A DNA stretch of 64,000 nt from positions 124,001 to 188,000 of the forward strand of contig JADJUF010000012.1 of assembly GCA_016717005.1 (NCBI GenBank), in the 5' to 3' direction. Positions within the stretch are counted from its first letter, which is position 1, and each line of letters starts with the position of its first letter. The DNA is from Myxococcales bacterium. GTDB lineage: Bacteria; Myxococcota_A; Polyangia; Haliangiales; Haliangiaceae. Shown in pieces: positions 18,883 through 31,029 of this stretch. A program made the position numbers and the translations under genes. Under the pieces are notes generated by a model. It did not search any database. It was given only the letters and a program-made list of their open reading frames with translations, and was not told where the DNA came from.

Positions 18883-20037
18883 TCATCGCCGGCGCCGACG
18901 GCGCAGGCCCAGCGCCCCGGCCAGCGCCGGCAGCACCCAGCCGTCGCCGCGGCCGCCGGTCGAGCAGCAGCCGCCGCCGTCGGCGGTGACGGTCACGACC
19001 AGCGCCAGCGCGCCGGCGTGGTCGGCGCCGATCGCCAGCGTGAACGCCTCGGTCAGCTCGGTGTCGGACTCGACCACCGGCGCGATCGCGTCGAAGGTGA
19101 ACTGCCGGGTGGCGCCGGGCGGGGTCGCGGCCTCGGCCAGCGCGATCCGATCGGGCCCGAGCCAGCTCGGCGCGGTCAGGTCGCTGGCGCGGCCGAGCGG
19201 CTCGGCGGTGACCAGCGCGGTGTCGGCCGGCCAGGTCACGGTGCCGGCGTTGCGCACGGTGACCTCGACCGTGAACGTGGCGCCGCTGGCGACGGTGCGC
19301 GCGCCGGCGATCGACAGGACCTCGACCGCGAGCGCCTCGGTCGCGCAGCTCGGCCCGAGCGCGAAGCCCTCGGCCGGCGCCATCGCCAGCGCCATCGCGG
19401 TCATCGGGCCGTAGTCGCCGTCCTCGTCGATCGGCGTGGCCGGCCGGTTGCGGTTCCACAGCCGCTGGAACGCCAGCACGTCGGTGCCGCGCAGATCCGG
19501 CGACGCCAGGTGATCGAAGTGGACGTCGTCGCCGGGCACGTCGTGGGCCCAGCCGTGATCGCCCAGGATCGTGATCCACGCGGCGAAGTTGCCGACGTCG
19601 ATCGCGCGCCCGCTCTCGTGGTTCGAGCCGCCGGGCGCGGCCGCGACCGGGATGCCGCAGCGCCCGAGCTGGTACCAGCGGTAGAGCAGGTACTGCTGCG
19701 CGACCGTGCGGTAAGCCGAGGTCAGCTGCAGCTCGGCGCCGCCGCCGGCCGCGACCGCCGCGAGCAGATCGGCGCGGCCGACCTCGCTGGCGTAGGGCAG
19801 GATCGCGCCGCCGGTGAAGACCAGGCCGTTGCCCTCGGGGAACGCGACCAGCTGGCCCGGCACCATGCACCCGACCTCGCCGGCGATCTGCCGCGACAGC
19901 TCGAGCACCACGGCGGTCGAGCACGACGTGGTCTCGAAGTCGCTGACGGTCGCGGCGGCGCCGCGCTCGCCCAGCGACGGCGGCTCGGTGCACGCCAGCG
20001 CGGTCGCGGACAGGAGCAGGGCGGCGGTGATGCGCAT
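18883..20037 (-). CDS. M15-type peptidase lipoprotein with MYXO-CTERM tail
   Basis: A 384-residue exported protein. A signal with a lipobox-like LSATALAC is followed by a D-Ala-D-Ala carboxypeptidase/VanY-like domain: SAYRTVAQQ near residue 105, SNHESGRAIDVG (the SxHxxGxAxD zinc motif) near 137, and HFDH near 167. Next come a short peptidoglycan-binding-like segment (FQRLWNRNRPATPIDEDGDYG), an Ig-like NBR1-type beta domain (VTVRNAGTVTWPAD), and a terminal GGGCCSTGG, hydrophobic helix and RRRRRR tail. The tail fits the MYXO-CTERM surface-sorting signal processed by myxosortases. It probably trims peptidoglycan cross-links or acts on the cell surface. Start ATG 20037 is supported by the signal peptide. 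Confidence 0.87.
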   Translation of the reverse strand: MRITAALLLSATALACTEPPSLGERGAAATVSDFETTSCSTAVVLELSRQIAGEVGCMVPGQLVAFPEGNGLVFTGGAILPYASEVGRADLLAAVAAGGGAELQLTSAYRTVAQQYLLYRWYQLGRCGIPVAAAPGGSNHESGRAIDVGNFAAWITILGDHGWAHDVPGDDVHFDHLASPDLRGTDVLAFQRLWNRNRPATPIDEDGDYGPMTAMALAMAPAEGFALGPSCATEALAVEVLSIAGARTVASGATFTVEVTVRNAGTVTWPADTALVTAEPLGRASDLTAPSWLGPDRIALAEAATPPGATRQFTFDAIAPVVESDTELTEAFTLAIGADHAGALALVVTVTADGGGCCSTGGRGDGWVLPALAGALGLRRRRRR

Positions 20038-20163
20038 CGGCGACGCCGACGCAAGCCGGCGCGTGATCGTACCGCGTCCGGATCACCACGATCCATCTGA
20101 TCAGTGTCGCGGCGCCGCGGTTTTGTTGTCCTGGCGATCAGGGCCTGTTACCGGATGTTGGGC

Positions 20164-22440
20164 ATGTCGCCACCGCTGATGATGACCGGGATCCAGCCAG
20201 CCAGCGCGCCAGCGCAGGTGTGTGTGCCGGTCGCCCACCTGGGCGTGGCCACGGTGTGGATCGACGGCGACGAGCACGAGATCGCCGCGATCCGCCTGGC
20301 GTTCGAGTACGACGGGATCTCGGTCCGCGCCGGCACCCGCGCCGCCGCCACCCCGCGGATCCGCCGCGACGGCGCGGCCGAGGTCGGCGCCCGCCGCGTG
20401 CTCGAGGGCCTGGGCGCGATCGATCTGTCGTGCCTCGACGACTGTGACGCCGGCGCGGTCGACTACGCGGTCCGGCTCGATCGCGACGTCCACGCGCTGT
20501 GCGGCTTCACCGCCTACGCGCTGCCGCAGCTGCGCACGCTGGGCTGGCGGGTCGAGGTCGCCGCCGACTACCCGTGGCAGACCGTGGCCGAGGACGTGGC
20601 CCTGGCCGCGACCGTCGACGCCGACGAGCAGCGCCCCGACTGGTTCAGCCTCGAGCTGGGCATCGACGTCGACGGCCACCGCGTCGACCTGCTGCCGGCC
20701 TTGCTCAGCATCCTCGACAGCGCCTCGAGCCTCGACCAGCTCGCGCGCACGCCGCGGCGCTGCATCGCGGTGCCGGTCGGCGACAAGAAGTACCTGCCGG
20801 TGCCCCCCGAGCGGCTCCGGATCTTGCTCGCGGTGCTGCGCGAGATGTACCGCGACAAGGACGGCAAGCTGGGCGCGCCGCTGACCCGGGCGACCGCGCT
20901 GGCCGAGCTGGGCGCGGCGCTCCACGACACCGGCCGCCCGGTGCGCTGGGCCGGCGACACCTCGGTCCGCGATCGCGGCTACGATCTGGCCCTGGGCCCG
21001 CGCGCGACCGCGCCGGTGATCGCCGCCGGCCTGGTCGCGACCCTGCGCGGCTACCAGGAGGACGGCGTGCGCTGGCTGCAGCACCTGCGCGCGTGCGCGA
21101 CCGGCGGCATCCTCGCCGACGACATGGGCCTGGGCAAGACGCTCCAGACGATCGCCCACGTGCTGCTCGAGAAGGAGGCGGGGCGGCTCGATCGGCCGGT
21201 GCTGATCGTCACGCTCACGAGCCTGGTCGGCAACTGGCAGCGCGAGTTCGCGAAGTTCGCGCCGGGCCTGACGGTGGTGCCGCTGCACGGCGCCGCGCGC
21301 CACGAGCGCCTGGCCGAGCTCGCCAAGCACGACGTCGCGATCACCACCTACCCGCTGGTGTGGCGCGATCGCGACGTGCTGGCCGCGCACCGCTTCCACA
21401 CCGTCGTGCTCGACGAGGCCCACGCGGTCAAGAACCCCGACGGCCTGGCCCACGAGGCGATCCGCAGCCTGACCGCCGACAATCGCCTGGCGCTGTCGGG
21501 CACGCCGATCGAGAACCACCTCGGCGAGCTGTGGGCGCTGTTCGATCTGGTCAACCCCGGCATGCTCGGCACCGCCGAGCAGTTCAAGACCAGCTTCCGC
21601 GTGCCGATCGAGATCCACGGCGAGACCCGCCGCCTCGACGCGCTGCGCGAGCGGGTGCGGCCGTACCTGATGCGCCGGACCAAGGAGAACGTCGCCAAGG
21701 AGCTGCCGCCCAAGACCGAGATCGTGCGCTCGGTCGACCTCACCGGCACGCAGCGCGAGCTGTACGAGGGCCTGCGCATGGCCGCCCACGCCGAGGTCCG
21801 CCAGCAGATCCGCGAGCGCGGCATCGGCGGCTCGCAGATCGCGATCCTCGACGCGCTGCTCAAGCTGCGCCAGGTGTGCTGCGATCCGCGCCTGGTCGGG
21901 GTCGAGGCCGCGCGCGGCGTCACCGACTCGGCCAAGTACGTCATGCTGCTCGACCTGATCGAGCAGCAGCTCGGCGCCGGCCACCGGATCCTGGTGTTCT
22001 CGCAGTTCGCGCGCATGCTGGCGCTGATCAGCGAGGGCCTGCTCGGCCACGGCATCGGCCACGTCACGCTGACCGGCGCGACGCCCGATCGCCAGAAGCC
22101 GATCGACGCGTTCGAGAAGGGCCGCGCCGACGTGTTCCTGATCAGCCTCAAGGCCGGCGGCGCCGGGCTCAACCTCACCTCCGCCGACACCGTCATCCAC
22201 TACGACCCGTGGTGGAACCCGGCGGTCCAGGCCCAGGCCACCGATCGCGCCTACCGGATCGGCCAGAAGAAGCCGGTGTTCGCGTTCAGCATGATCGCGG
22301 CCGGGTCGGTCGAGGAGCGCATGCTCCGGCTGCAGCGCAAGAAGAAGAAGCTGGCCGAGGCGATCTTCGCCGAGGGCAGCGCCGGCGCGGCCGGGCTGTC
22401 CGAGTGCGACATCGACGATCTGCTCGCGCCGCTGAGCTGA
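20164..22440 (+). CDS. SNF2-family DEAD/DEAH ATPase
   Basis: A SNF2-type DNA translocase of about 758 residues. The N-terminal 270 residues form the SNF2-associated region; the first RecA domain has the Walker A DDMGLGKT, TLTSLVGNWQREFAKF (Ia), DEAHAVKN (Walker B/DEAH) and LSGTPIENHL (III); the second has VFSQFARML, LISLKAGGAGLNLTSAD (V) and QATDRAYRIGQ (VI). It ends soon after motif VI. It lacks an N-terminal SWIM zinc finger often found in bacterial HepA/SNF2 relatives. Likely roles are nucleoprotein remodelling or transcription recycling. In-frame starts at GTG 20104, ATG 20155 and ATG 20164 are all possible, and no ribosome site decides between them. Confidence 0.9.
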   Translation: MSPPLMMTGIQPASAPAQVCVPVAHLGVATVWIDGDEHEIAAIRLAFEYDGISVRAGTRAAATPRIRRDGAAEVGARRVLEGLGAIDLSCLDDCDAGAVDYAVRLDRDVHALCGFTAYALPQLRTLGWRVEVAADYPWQTVAEDVALAATVDADEQRPDWFSLELGIDVDGHRVDLLPALLSILDSASSLDQLARTPRRCIAVPVGDKKYLPVPPERLRILLAVLREMYRDKDGKLGAPLTRATALAELGAALHDTGRPVRWAGDTSVRDRGYDLALGPRATAPVIAAGLVATLRGYQEDGVRWLQHLRACATGGILADDMGLGKTLQTIAHVLLEKEAGRLDRPVLIVTLTSLVGNWQREFAKFAPGLTVVPLHGAARHERLAELAKHDVAITTYPLVWRDRDVLAAHRFHTVVLDEAHAVKNPDGLAHEAIRSLTADNRLALSGTPIENHLGELWALFDLVNPGMLGTAEQFKTSFRVPIEIHGETRRLDALRERVRPYLMRRTKENVAKELPPKTEIVRSVDLTGTQRELYEGLRMAAHAEVRQQIRERGIGGSQIAILDALLKLRQVCCDPRLVGVEAARGVTDSAKYVMLLDLIEQQLGAGHRILVFSQFARMLALISEGLLGHGIGHVTLTGATPDRQKPIDAFEKGRADVFLISLKAGGAGLNLTSADTVIHYDPWWNPAVQAQATDRAYRIGQKKPVFAFSMIAAGSVEERMLRLQRKKKKLAEAIFAEGSAGAAGLSECDIDDLLAPLS

Positions 22441-22514
22441 CGGCTGCGGCAGAATGCCGCGCCGTCGACCTGACCATCGCGACGTAGCGGCCAACACCGA
22501 TCCTTGCGTCGGAG

Positions 22515-25223
<2,709 letters not shown>

Positions 25224-25253
25224 GCCCGCGGTCCGGGCGCGCGGCGCGCGGCG

Positions 25254-25787
25254 CTACCAGCGGACCAGCGCGACGTCGACCGCCGCGGTGACGCCGACGC
25301 CGTGGTCGAGGTCGCCGAGGTCCGCGAGCCAGGCCGCGACCCGCAGGTCGACCCGGCCGTAGCCGACGCCGCCGCCGATCGCCGCCGCGAACCCGACCGA
25401 GCTGTCGTGCTCGCGCACGTTCGCGATCGCGACGGTCGTCCGGCGCGCGGCCAGCCCGACCTCGCCGAACGCGAAGCCATGGGCGCGCCCGAGCTCGGCG
25501 ACCTGGTAGCGGACCCCGCCGACGATCGGCGCCTCGAGCACCCGGCTGGTCAGGCCGTCGGTGGTGACCGCGGCGTGGCCGATCACCGCGACCCGCGCGG
25601 TGACGTCGATGGCCGGGGCCACGGCGACCGCGACGGTCAGCGAGCCGCCGGCGCCGAGGCCCGCCACCTGGTCCCAGGCCGCGAACGGCACCACGCCGTC
25701 GACGCCGAGGCGCAGCGCCCGCGGGGGCTCCGCGGCGGTCGGCCCGACCTCCGCCACCAGGGCGGCGACCACCAGCGCAGCCCGCAT
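25254..25787 (-). CDS. Small exported beta-rich protein, unknown function
   Basis: A 177-residue protein with an N-terminal signal peptide (MRAALVVAALVAEVGPTAAEP) and a body of alternating hydrophobic/polar strands rich in Gly, Val and Ala (VDGVVPFAAWDQVAGLGAGG, VGGVRYQVAELG, IGGGVGYGRVDLRVAAW), ending in an aromatic residue (VRW). That pattern suggests a small outer-membrane barrel of about eight strands. I do not recognise a named family. It converges on the kinase-globin gene with a 30-bp gap. ATG 25787 is chosen over ATG 25799 because it gives the better signal peptide. Confidence 0.65.
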   Translation of the reverse strand: MRAALVVAALVAEVGPTAAEPPRALRLGVDGVVPFAAWDQVAGLGAGGSLTVAVAVAPAIDVTARVAVIGHAAVTTDGLTSRVLEAPIVGGVRYQVAELGRAHGFAFGEVGLAARRTTVAIANVREHDSSVGFAAAIGGGVGYGRVDLRVAAWLADLGDLDHGVGVTAAVDVALVRW

Positions 25788-25938
25788 GGCGCGGAGCATA
25801 TCTGTCCCGGAATCGGGGCGCAGCGGCAGCGGTTGTGCACTTCAGGTGGTCGGTCAACCGCGGGACCGCCTGTGGCATCCTGGTCGTGTAGCCACCGCTC
25901 GGCCGGCCCGGGGGGGGCTGGATCGTCCCGGGGCGACC

Positions 25939-25987
25939 CGCAGCCGTGTCACCACCCGCACCCGTCGCAGCCGTGTCACCACCCGCA
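25939..25987 (+). repeat. 22-bp direct repeat duplicating a start codon
   Basis: Two identical 22-bp copies (25939-25960 and 25966-25987), offset by exactly 27 bp, each contain a GTG in the kinase frame (25946 and 25973). The duplication encodes two VSPPA modules and leaves two possible starts nine codons apart. Confidence 0.8.
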
Positions 25988-28900
25988 GTCACCAACGAGG
26001 CCATCGACCGGACCCAGACCCTGGGCCCGCGCGGCGAGGGCGCGGGTGCGACGACCGGGCCGCTGACCAGCGGCGCCGAGCCGGCGCTGGGCGACGACGA
26101 GGCCCGGGTCGACGATCGCTACGAGCTCCTGGCGGAGCACGGCCGCGGCGGCCTCGGCCGGGTCATGCGCGCGCGCGACCGCCGCCTGGGACGCCTGGTC
26201 GCGGTCAAGGAGCTGCTGCGCACCTCGGACCTGGCCCAGCAGCTGTTCGTGCGCGAGGCGATGATCACCGCGCGGCTCGAGCACCCGGGCATCGTGCCGG
26301 TCCACGAGGCCGGGCGCTGGGCCAGCGGCGATCCGTACTACGTGATGAAGCTGGTGTCGGGGCGGACCCTGAAGGAGGTCATGACCGACGCCGGCACCCT
26401 CCACGACCGGCTGGCCCTGTTGCCGCACCTGATCGCGGTCGCCGAGGCGGTGGGCTACGCGCACAGCGAGCAGGTGGTGCACCGCGATCTCAAGCCGACC
26501 AACGTGCTGGTCGGCGAGTTCGGCGAGACGGTCGTCATCGACTGGGGCCTGGCGCGCGATCTGCGGGTGGTCGACGCGGTGCCGATGGCCGACGCGGTCG
26601 CCGGCAGCCCGGTCGGCGTCTGCCCGACGGTGACCGGCCGCGTGGTCGGCACGCCCCAGTACATGTCGCCGGAGCAGGCCCGGGGCGAGGCGGTGGGGCC
26701 GGCCGCCGACGTCTACGCCGTCGGCGCGATGCTCTACGAGCTCCTGGCCGGCCGGCCGCCGATCGAGGGCGACTCGGTCAAGAGCCTGCTCGATCAGGTC
26801 CACGCCGGGCCGCCGCGGGCGCTGGCCTCGGTCGCGCCCGAGGTGCCGGCCGATCTCGAGGCGGTGGTCACCAAGGCCATGGCGCGGTCGGCGCGCGATC
26901 GCTACCCGACCGCGCGCGAGCTGGCCGCGGATCTCAAGCGGTTCCAGACCGGGCAGCTGGTGACCGCGCAGCGCTACGGCACGTGGCGGCTGCTGCGCCG
27001 CTGGGTCGTGCGCCGGCGGGGCTACGTGGCGATGGCGGCGATCGCCGGGGCCGCGATCGCCGCGGTCGCGATCGCGATGCTCGTGCGGGTGTTCGACGAG
27101 CGGCGCGTGGCCGAGGCCCGGCGGGCCGAGGCCGAGGTGGCGCGGGCGGCGGCCGAGGCCGGCGAGCACGAGCTGATCGCGGCCCAGGCCCGGGCAGCGC
27201 TGGCCACCGATCCGACGACGGCGCTGGCCTGGCTCAAGCGCTACCCGATCGGCGCAGCGACCGCGGCGCCGTTGCGGACGCTGATCGACGAGGCCGAGGC
27301 CGCGGGCGTGGCGCGCCACGTCTGGCCGCTGGGCGATCGACCGCGCGGGCTGGCGCTGTCCCCCGACGGGCGCCGGGTCGCGGTAGGCCAGAGCGACGGC
27401 TACGTGCGGGTCTACGACACCGACACCGGCGCGGTGCGGCTGCTCGGCGACGGCGGCGCGCCGATCACCGCGGTGGCCCAGAGCGCCAGCGGGGCCGAGC
27501 TGTACGTCGCCGACGCGCGCGGTCGCCTGGCGATGCTCGACGCCGCCACCGGCGCGCGCACCGAGCTCGCGGCGATCGCCGGCACGGTCGAGGGCCTGGT
27601 CGGCCTGCCCAGCGGCGCCGTCTTGATCCACACCGCCGATAGCTGGCTCCTGCGCGACCCGCGCACCGGGGTGGTCGCCGCGCTGTACCCGGCCGGGCGC
27701 AAGAACGAGCACCTGACCGAGGCGATCGATCGCGCCCGCGGCGAGGTCCGGGTCGGCCACGGCGCCGACGGTGGCGTGCGGGTCTGGCGCGGCGATCGGC
27801 CGGCGGCGCTGGTGGCGACCGTGCCGGGCATCCCGCACCACCTGGCGGTCACCGCCGACGGCAAGGTCGCGCTGGTCGCGACCACCGCGGCGCTGTACCG
27901 GGTCGACCTGACCGCCGGCGCGGTGGCGCGGATCCTCGACCTGTCGGCCGAGCTGTACCAGATCACGATCGATCACCACGACCGGCGGGCCGCGGTGGTC
28001 GGCAAGGGCAACGACGTCTACGTCGTCGACCTCGCGACCGGCGCGGTCGACGTCAAGCGCGGCCACAAGGACGGCGTCTTCATGGCGGCGTTCGACGAGC
28101 GCGGCGATCGGCTGGTCACCGCCGGCGACGAGGGCACCGTGCGGGTGTGGGACCTCGGCACCGGCGACGTGCGCGAGCTGCGCGGCCACAAGGACGACGT
28201 CGTGACGGTGGCGATCGCCAGCGACGGGCGCACCGTGCTCAGCACCAGCTACGACGACACGATGCGGCTGTGGCGGCTCGACGATCGCCGCACGACCGTG
28301 GTCGGGCCGCTCGACGACGTGCGCGCGGTGGCGGCGATGGGCGGCGATCGGGTGCGGGTGCTGTCGGTCGGGGCCGAGGCCCGGGTCGTCGACATCGATC
28401 TGGCCACGCGCGCGACCGAGGTGCTGGTGAGCACGCCGACCTCCGGCACGATGCTCAACTTCCTGTCTCCGGACGGGCGCTCGGCGCTGTTCCGCCGGAG
28501 CCCGACCGAGGCGATCCTGTGGCGCGACGGCGTGACCCGCACGCTGCGGTTCTCGACCGAGATCGTCTCGGCCAAGGTCGCGCGCGACGGGCGCACGGTG
28601 ATCGGCGTCGACGAGGCCGGCGTGGTGACGCGCCAGGACGAGCGCGGCACCTTCCGCCTGGCCCAGGCGTCGCCGGGCGCGGCCGCCGGGCCGTCGTCCG
28701 ACGGCCGCACCGTGCTGGTGCGCGATCGGCTGGGCTTCCGCGTGCTCGATCTCGAGACGGGCGCCGAGCGCGCGGCGCTGGGCCGCGCCGAGCTCGGCCT
28801 CAACGAGACGGCGATGGCGTGGTTCCTCCCCGACGATCCGCGGGTGGCGATCACCGGCAACCCCGACGCCGACGTCGGCATGCGGGTGTGGGATCCCGGG

Positions 28901-29374
28901 CGCGGCACGCTCGTCACCTTGGCCGACTCGCGCTACGCGCACCCCGGCATCGTCGTGTCGCCCGACGGCCGCTGGCTGGCGGGCGGGGTCGAGAGCCGGG
29001 CGCTGCGGCTGTGGGACGCCGCGACCGGCGCCACCCGCACGACGCTGCGCGGCCACCGCGACGGCGTGTTCGCGCAGGCGTTCTCGCCCGACGGCACCCG
29101 GCTCGCGACCGCCAGCTACGATCGCACGGTGCGGATCTGGGACCTGGCGACCGGCGACAGCCGGGTCCTGTCGGGGCACGTCGGGCCGGTGTGGAGCGTC
29201 GCGTGGCTCGACGACGGGCAGGTGGTGTCGGCCTCAGCCGACGGCACGGTCCGGCGCTGGGCGGTGCCGCCGCTGCCGGCCGCCGACGCGCGCGAGCTGC
29301 GTCGGCGGCTCGACGCGCTGACCGCGGTCGAGGTCGGCGACGACCACCGCGCGCTGTCGCCGGTCCGGCGCTAA
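25946..29374 (+). CDS. Transmembrane Ser/Thr kinase with WD40 repeats
   Basis: A 1,142-residue protein. The cytoplasmic kinase domain (about 57-330) has the Gly loop HGRGGLGRV, VAVKELL, HRDLKPTNVLV, and IDWGLAR in place of DFG, a DWG variant common in WD40- and TPR-fused bacterial kinases; the activation segment ends GTPQYMSPEQA. One membrane helix lies near 359-381 (YVAMAAIAGAAIAAVAIAML), followed by an Ala/Glu/Arg-rich coiled stretch. The remaining 700 residues are WD40-like blades, clearest at the end (LRGHRDGVFAQAFSPDGTR, SYDRTVRIWDLATG, GHVGPVWSVAW). The propeller is outside the inner membrane if topology is standard. It starts at GTG 25946, or GTG 25973 nine codons later within a direct repeat. 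Confidence 0.9.
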   Translation: MSPPAPVAAVSPPAVTNEAIDRTQTLGPRGEGAGATTGPLTSGAEPALGDDEARVDDRYELLAEHGRGGLGRVMRARDRRLGRLVAVKELLRTSDLAQQLFVREAMITARLEHPGIVPVHEAGRWASGDPYYVMKLVSGRTLKEVMTDAGTLHDRLALLPHLIAVAEAVGYAHSEQVVHRDLKPTNVLVGEFGETVVIDWGLARDLRVVDAVPMADAVAGSPVGVCPTVTGRVVGTPQYMSPEQARGEAVGPAADVYAVGAMLYELLAGRPPIEGDSVKSLLDQVHAGPPRALASVAPEVPADLEAVVTKAMARSARDRYPTARELAADLKRFQTGQLVTAQRYGTWRLLRRWVVRRRGYVAMAAIAGAAIAAVAIAMLVRVFDERRVAEARRAEAEVARAAAEAGEHELIAAQARAALATDPTTALAWLKRYPIGAATAAPLRTLIDEAEAAGVARHVWPLGDRPRGLALSPDGRRVAVGQSDGYVRVYDTDTGAVRLLGDGGAPITAVAQSASGAELYVADARGRLAMLDAATGARTELAAIAGTVEGLVGLPSGAVLIHTADSWLLRDPRTGVVAALYPAGRKNEHLTEAIDRARGEVRVGHGADGGVRVWRGDRPAALVATVPGIPHHLAVTADGKVALVATTAALYRVDLTAGAVARILDLSAELYQITIDHHDRRAAVVGKGNDVYVVDLATGAVDVKRGHKDGVFMAAFDERGDRLVTAGDEGTVRVWDLGTGDVRELRGHKDDVVTVAIASDGRTVLSTSYDDTMRLWRLDDRRTTVVGPLDDVRAVAAMGGDRVRVLSVGAEARVVDIDLATRATEVLVSTPTSGTMLNFLSPDGRSALFRRSPTEAILWRDGVTRTLRFSTEIVSAKVARDGRTVIGVDEAGVVTRQDERGTFRLAQASPGAAAGPSSDGRTVLVRDRLGFRVLDLETGAERAALGRAELGLNETAMAWFLPDDPRVAITGNPDADVGMRVWDPGRGTLVTLADSRYAHPGIVVSPDGRWLAGGVESRALRLWDAATGATRTTLRGHRDGVFAQAFSPDGTRLATASYDRTVRIWDLATGDSRVLSGHVGPVWSVAWLDDGQVVSASADGTVRRWAVPPLPAADARELRRRLDALTAVEVGDDHRALSPVRR

Positions 29375-29417
29375 CGTAGCGCGACGCGCTGGCGCGGCGT
29401 TCCAGGCCTCGCCGCCG

Positions 29418-29969
29418 CTACTGGACCGCGACCGCGACGGTGCCGGTGATGGTGGCGGTCATCGCCGTGGTGCCGGCGGGGCACGTCACGCGCAGCGGCA
29501 GCTGGCCGTTGATCGTCATCGCGTAGCCGGCGGGATCGGCGCCGTCGGCGCAGTAGCCCGCGAACGTCGCCTCGCCGATCGGCGTCAGCGTCGGGTCGAG
29601 CGTCGCGGTGCAGCCGCCCGCGAACGTCGCGCTGGCGTCGATCACCTGGACCCGATCGGTGGCCAGCGGCGGCACCCGGCTCGGCGCCAGCTGCGATGAG
29701 CTCGGGCCGAGCAGATCGGGGCGCGGCAGGCACAGCGTCAGGGCCGAGCCGCCGTCGACCTGGGTGCCGTGCACCGACACGCTGATGACCCCGCTGCCGG
29801 CGATCGTGCAGTCGTTGTTGGCGGACGCGGTGAACCCGCCGTAGGTCACCGCCTCGGTGCCGATGCTGACGATCATGCCGTCGGCGGGCGCGGCGCCCGG
29901 GCCGCAGACGGCGTCGTCGGAGCAGGCGCCCGCGGCGAGCACGATCAGCGCGGCGGCGACGGCGCGCAC
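29418..29969 (-). CDS. Small lipoprotein of unknown function, DUF4266-DUF3570 cluster
   Basis: A 183-residue exported protein. GTG 29969 gives MRAVAAALIVLAAGACSDD, a lipoprotein-type signal ending at Cys15. The rest is a beta-rich Cys-containing domain with six further cysteines (VCGPG, NDCTIAG, TLCLPRP, GGCTATL, AGYCADG, RVTCPAG) likely paired in the periplasm or on the surface. No named family is recognised. It starts one base after the stop of the DUF3570 gene upstream, so the two are almost certainly co-translated. Confidence 0.72.
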   Translation of the reverse strand: MRAVAAALIVLAAGACSDDAVCGPGAAPADGMIVSIGTEAVTYGGFTASANNDCTIAGSGVISVSVHGTQVDGGSALTLCLPRPDLLGPSSSQLAPSRVPPLATDRVQVIDASATFAGGCTATLDPTLTPIGEATFAGYCADGADPAGYAMTINGQLPLRVTCPAGTTAMTATITGTVAVAVQ

Positions 29970-29970
29970 G

Positions 29971-31029
29971 TCAGTACTCGAGCGGCAAGGTGAGGGCGGC
30001 ATGGGCGATCGTGGCGTTGCCAAAGGTGTGGTCGGCCTGGATGTAGTACTCGAGCATGACCTCGGCGCGCACGTCGGCCCATCGATCTTCGAGCCCGAAG
30101 GTGGCGCCGGTCACGCCGAGCCGCGCGGCGAGGTTGTGGGTGGTCAGCTGAGACAGCTTGGGATCGGCGCTGAGGAACGGCTGCGCCTCGGTGTACGACC
30201 CCTGCCAGAAGTCGGCGCCGGTCTGGCGGTGGTAGCGGTAGCCGGCGCCGAACCAGACGGTGTCGCCGGCGTCCTGGATCACGCGGACCTCGGGCGTGTG
30301 CGCGAGGATGCCCCAGTCGTCGCGGTACAGGCGGTAGCTGGCGACGACCGTGGTCGCGGTGGCCGGCACGAACCGCTTGAGCACGACCGCGGCCGCGTGG
30401 CGCGTGCGCGCGCTCGGGTGGCGCTCGAGGGTCGGCGACCCGGCGACGGCGACCTGGCGGTACGGGTTCTGCTGGAAGCCGTCGAGGTAGCTGAGGTCGT
30501 AGACCAGCGAGGCGGTCGTGTTCTCGCCCAGGATCTGCGACGCGCTGGCCGAGATCAGGTACGAGTCGAGCGTGCCGGCGACGCGCATCATCGTCGCCGC
30601 GCCGGCGTTGGTCACGTCGTCGCGGCCGACGCCGAGGGTCAGGCCGACGGTGACGTTCTTGTCGAACAGCTCGGCCTGACCGCGCACGGTACCGAACGCC
30701 GACTTGTAGTCGGGCTCGCTCGAGTAGCGCGCGGTCGCGGCGGCGGTGTAGCGGCCGAACACGTGGGCGTAGCCCAGCCCGCCCTCGACCCGCTTCTCGT
30801 CGAAGGCGCTGGCCGAGGCCGAGGCCGAGGTGATCGCGTCGACCAGCAGGTGCGCGTCGACCGTGCCGTGGTCACCGACGTCGAACCGGCCGTCGAGCAT
30901 CGGCTGCTCGACCCGGGTCGCGCGCTCCTTGTAGTAGACGCCGCGCATCGTCAGCTCGCCGTCGGCCCGGGCCGCGTCGACGCCCGCGAGCCCGAGGGCC
31001 GCGACGACGATCACCGCGATCCGCCGCAT
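29971..31029 (-). CDS. DUF3570 family outer-membrane barrel protein
   Basis: A 352-residue protein with signal peptide (MRRIAVIVVAALGLAGVDAARA) and a beta-barrel body. The N-terminal RGVYYKERATRVEQPM and the closing LPLEY with a terminal aromatic residue match DUF3570 proteins and outer-membrane barrels. In many Proteobacteria and Myxococcota, DUF3570 genes sit beside DUF4266 lipoproteins and ApbE/thioredoxin-like genes of presumed extracytoplasmic redox systems (established neighbourhood); here only the DUF4266 partner and a new lipoprotein are present. ATG 31029 overlaps the DUF4266 stop by one base and is preferred over ATG 31038. Confidence 0.85.
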   Translation of the reverse strand: MRRIAVIVVAALGLAGVDAARADGELTMRGVYYKERATRVEQPMLDGRFDVGDHGTVDAHLLVDAITSASASASAFDEKRVEGGLGYAHVFGRYTAAATARYSSEPDYKSAFGTVRGQAELFDKNVTVGLTLGVGRDDVTNAGAATMMRVAGTLDSYLISASASQILGENTTASLVYDLSYLDGFQQNPYRQVAVAGSPTLERHPSARTRHAAAVVLKRFVPATATTVVASYRLYRDDWGILAHTPEVRVIQDAGDTVWFGAGYRYHRQTGADFWQGSYTEAQPFLSADPKLSQLTTHNLAARLGVTGATFGLEDRWADVRAEVMLEYYIQADHTFGNATIAHAALTLPLEY

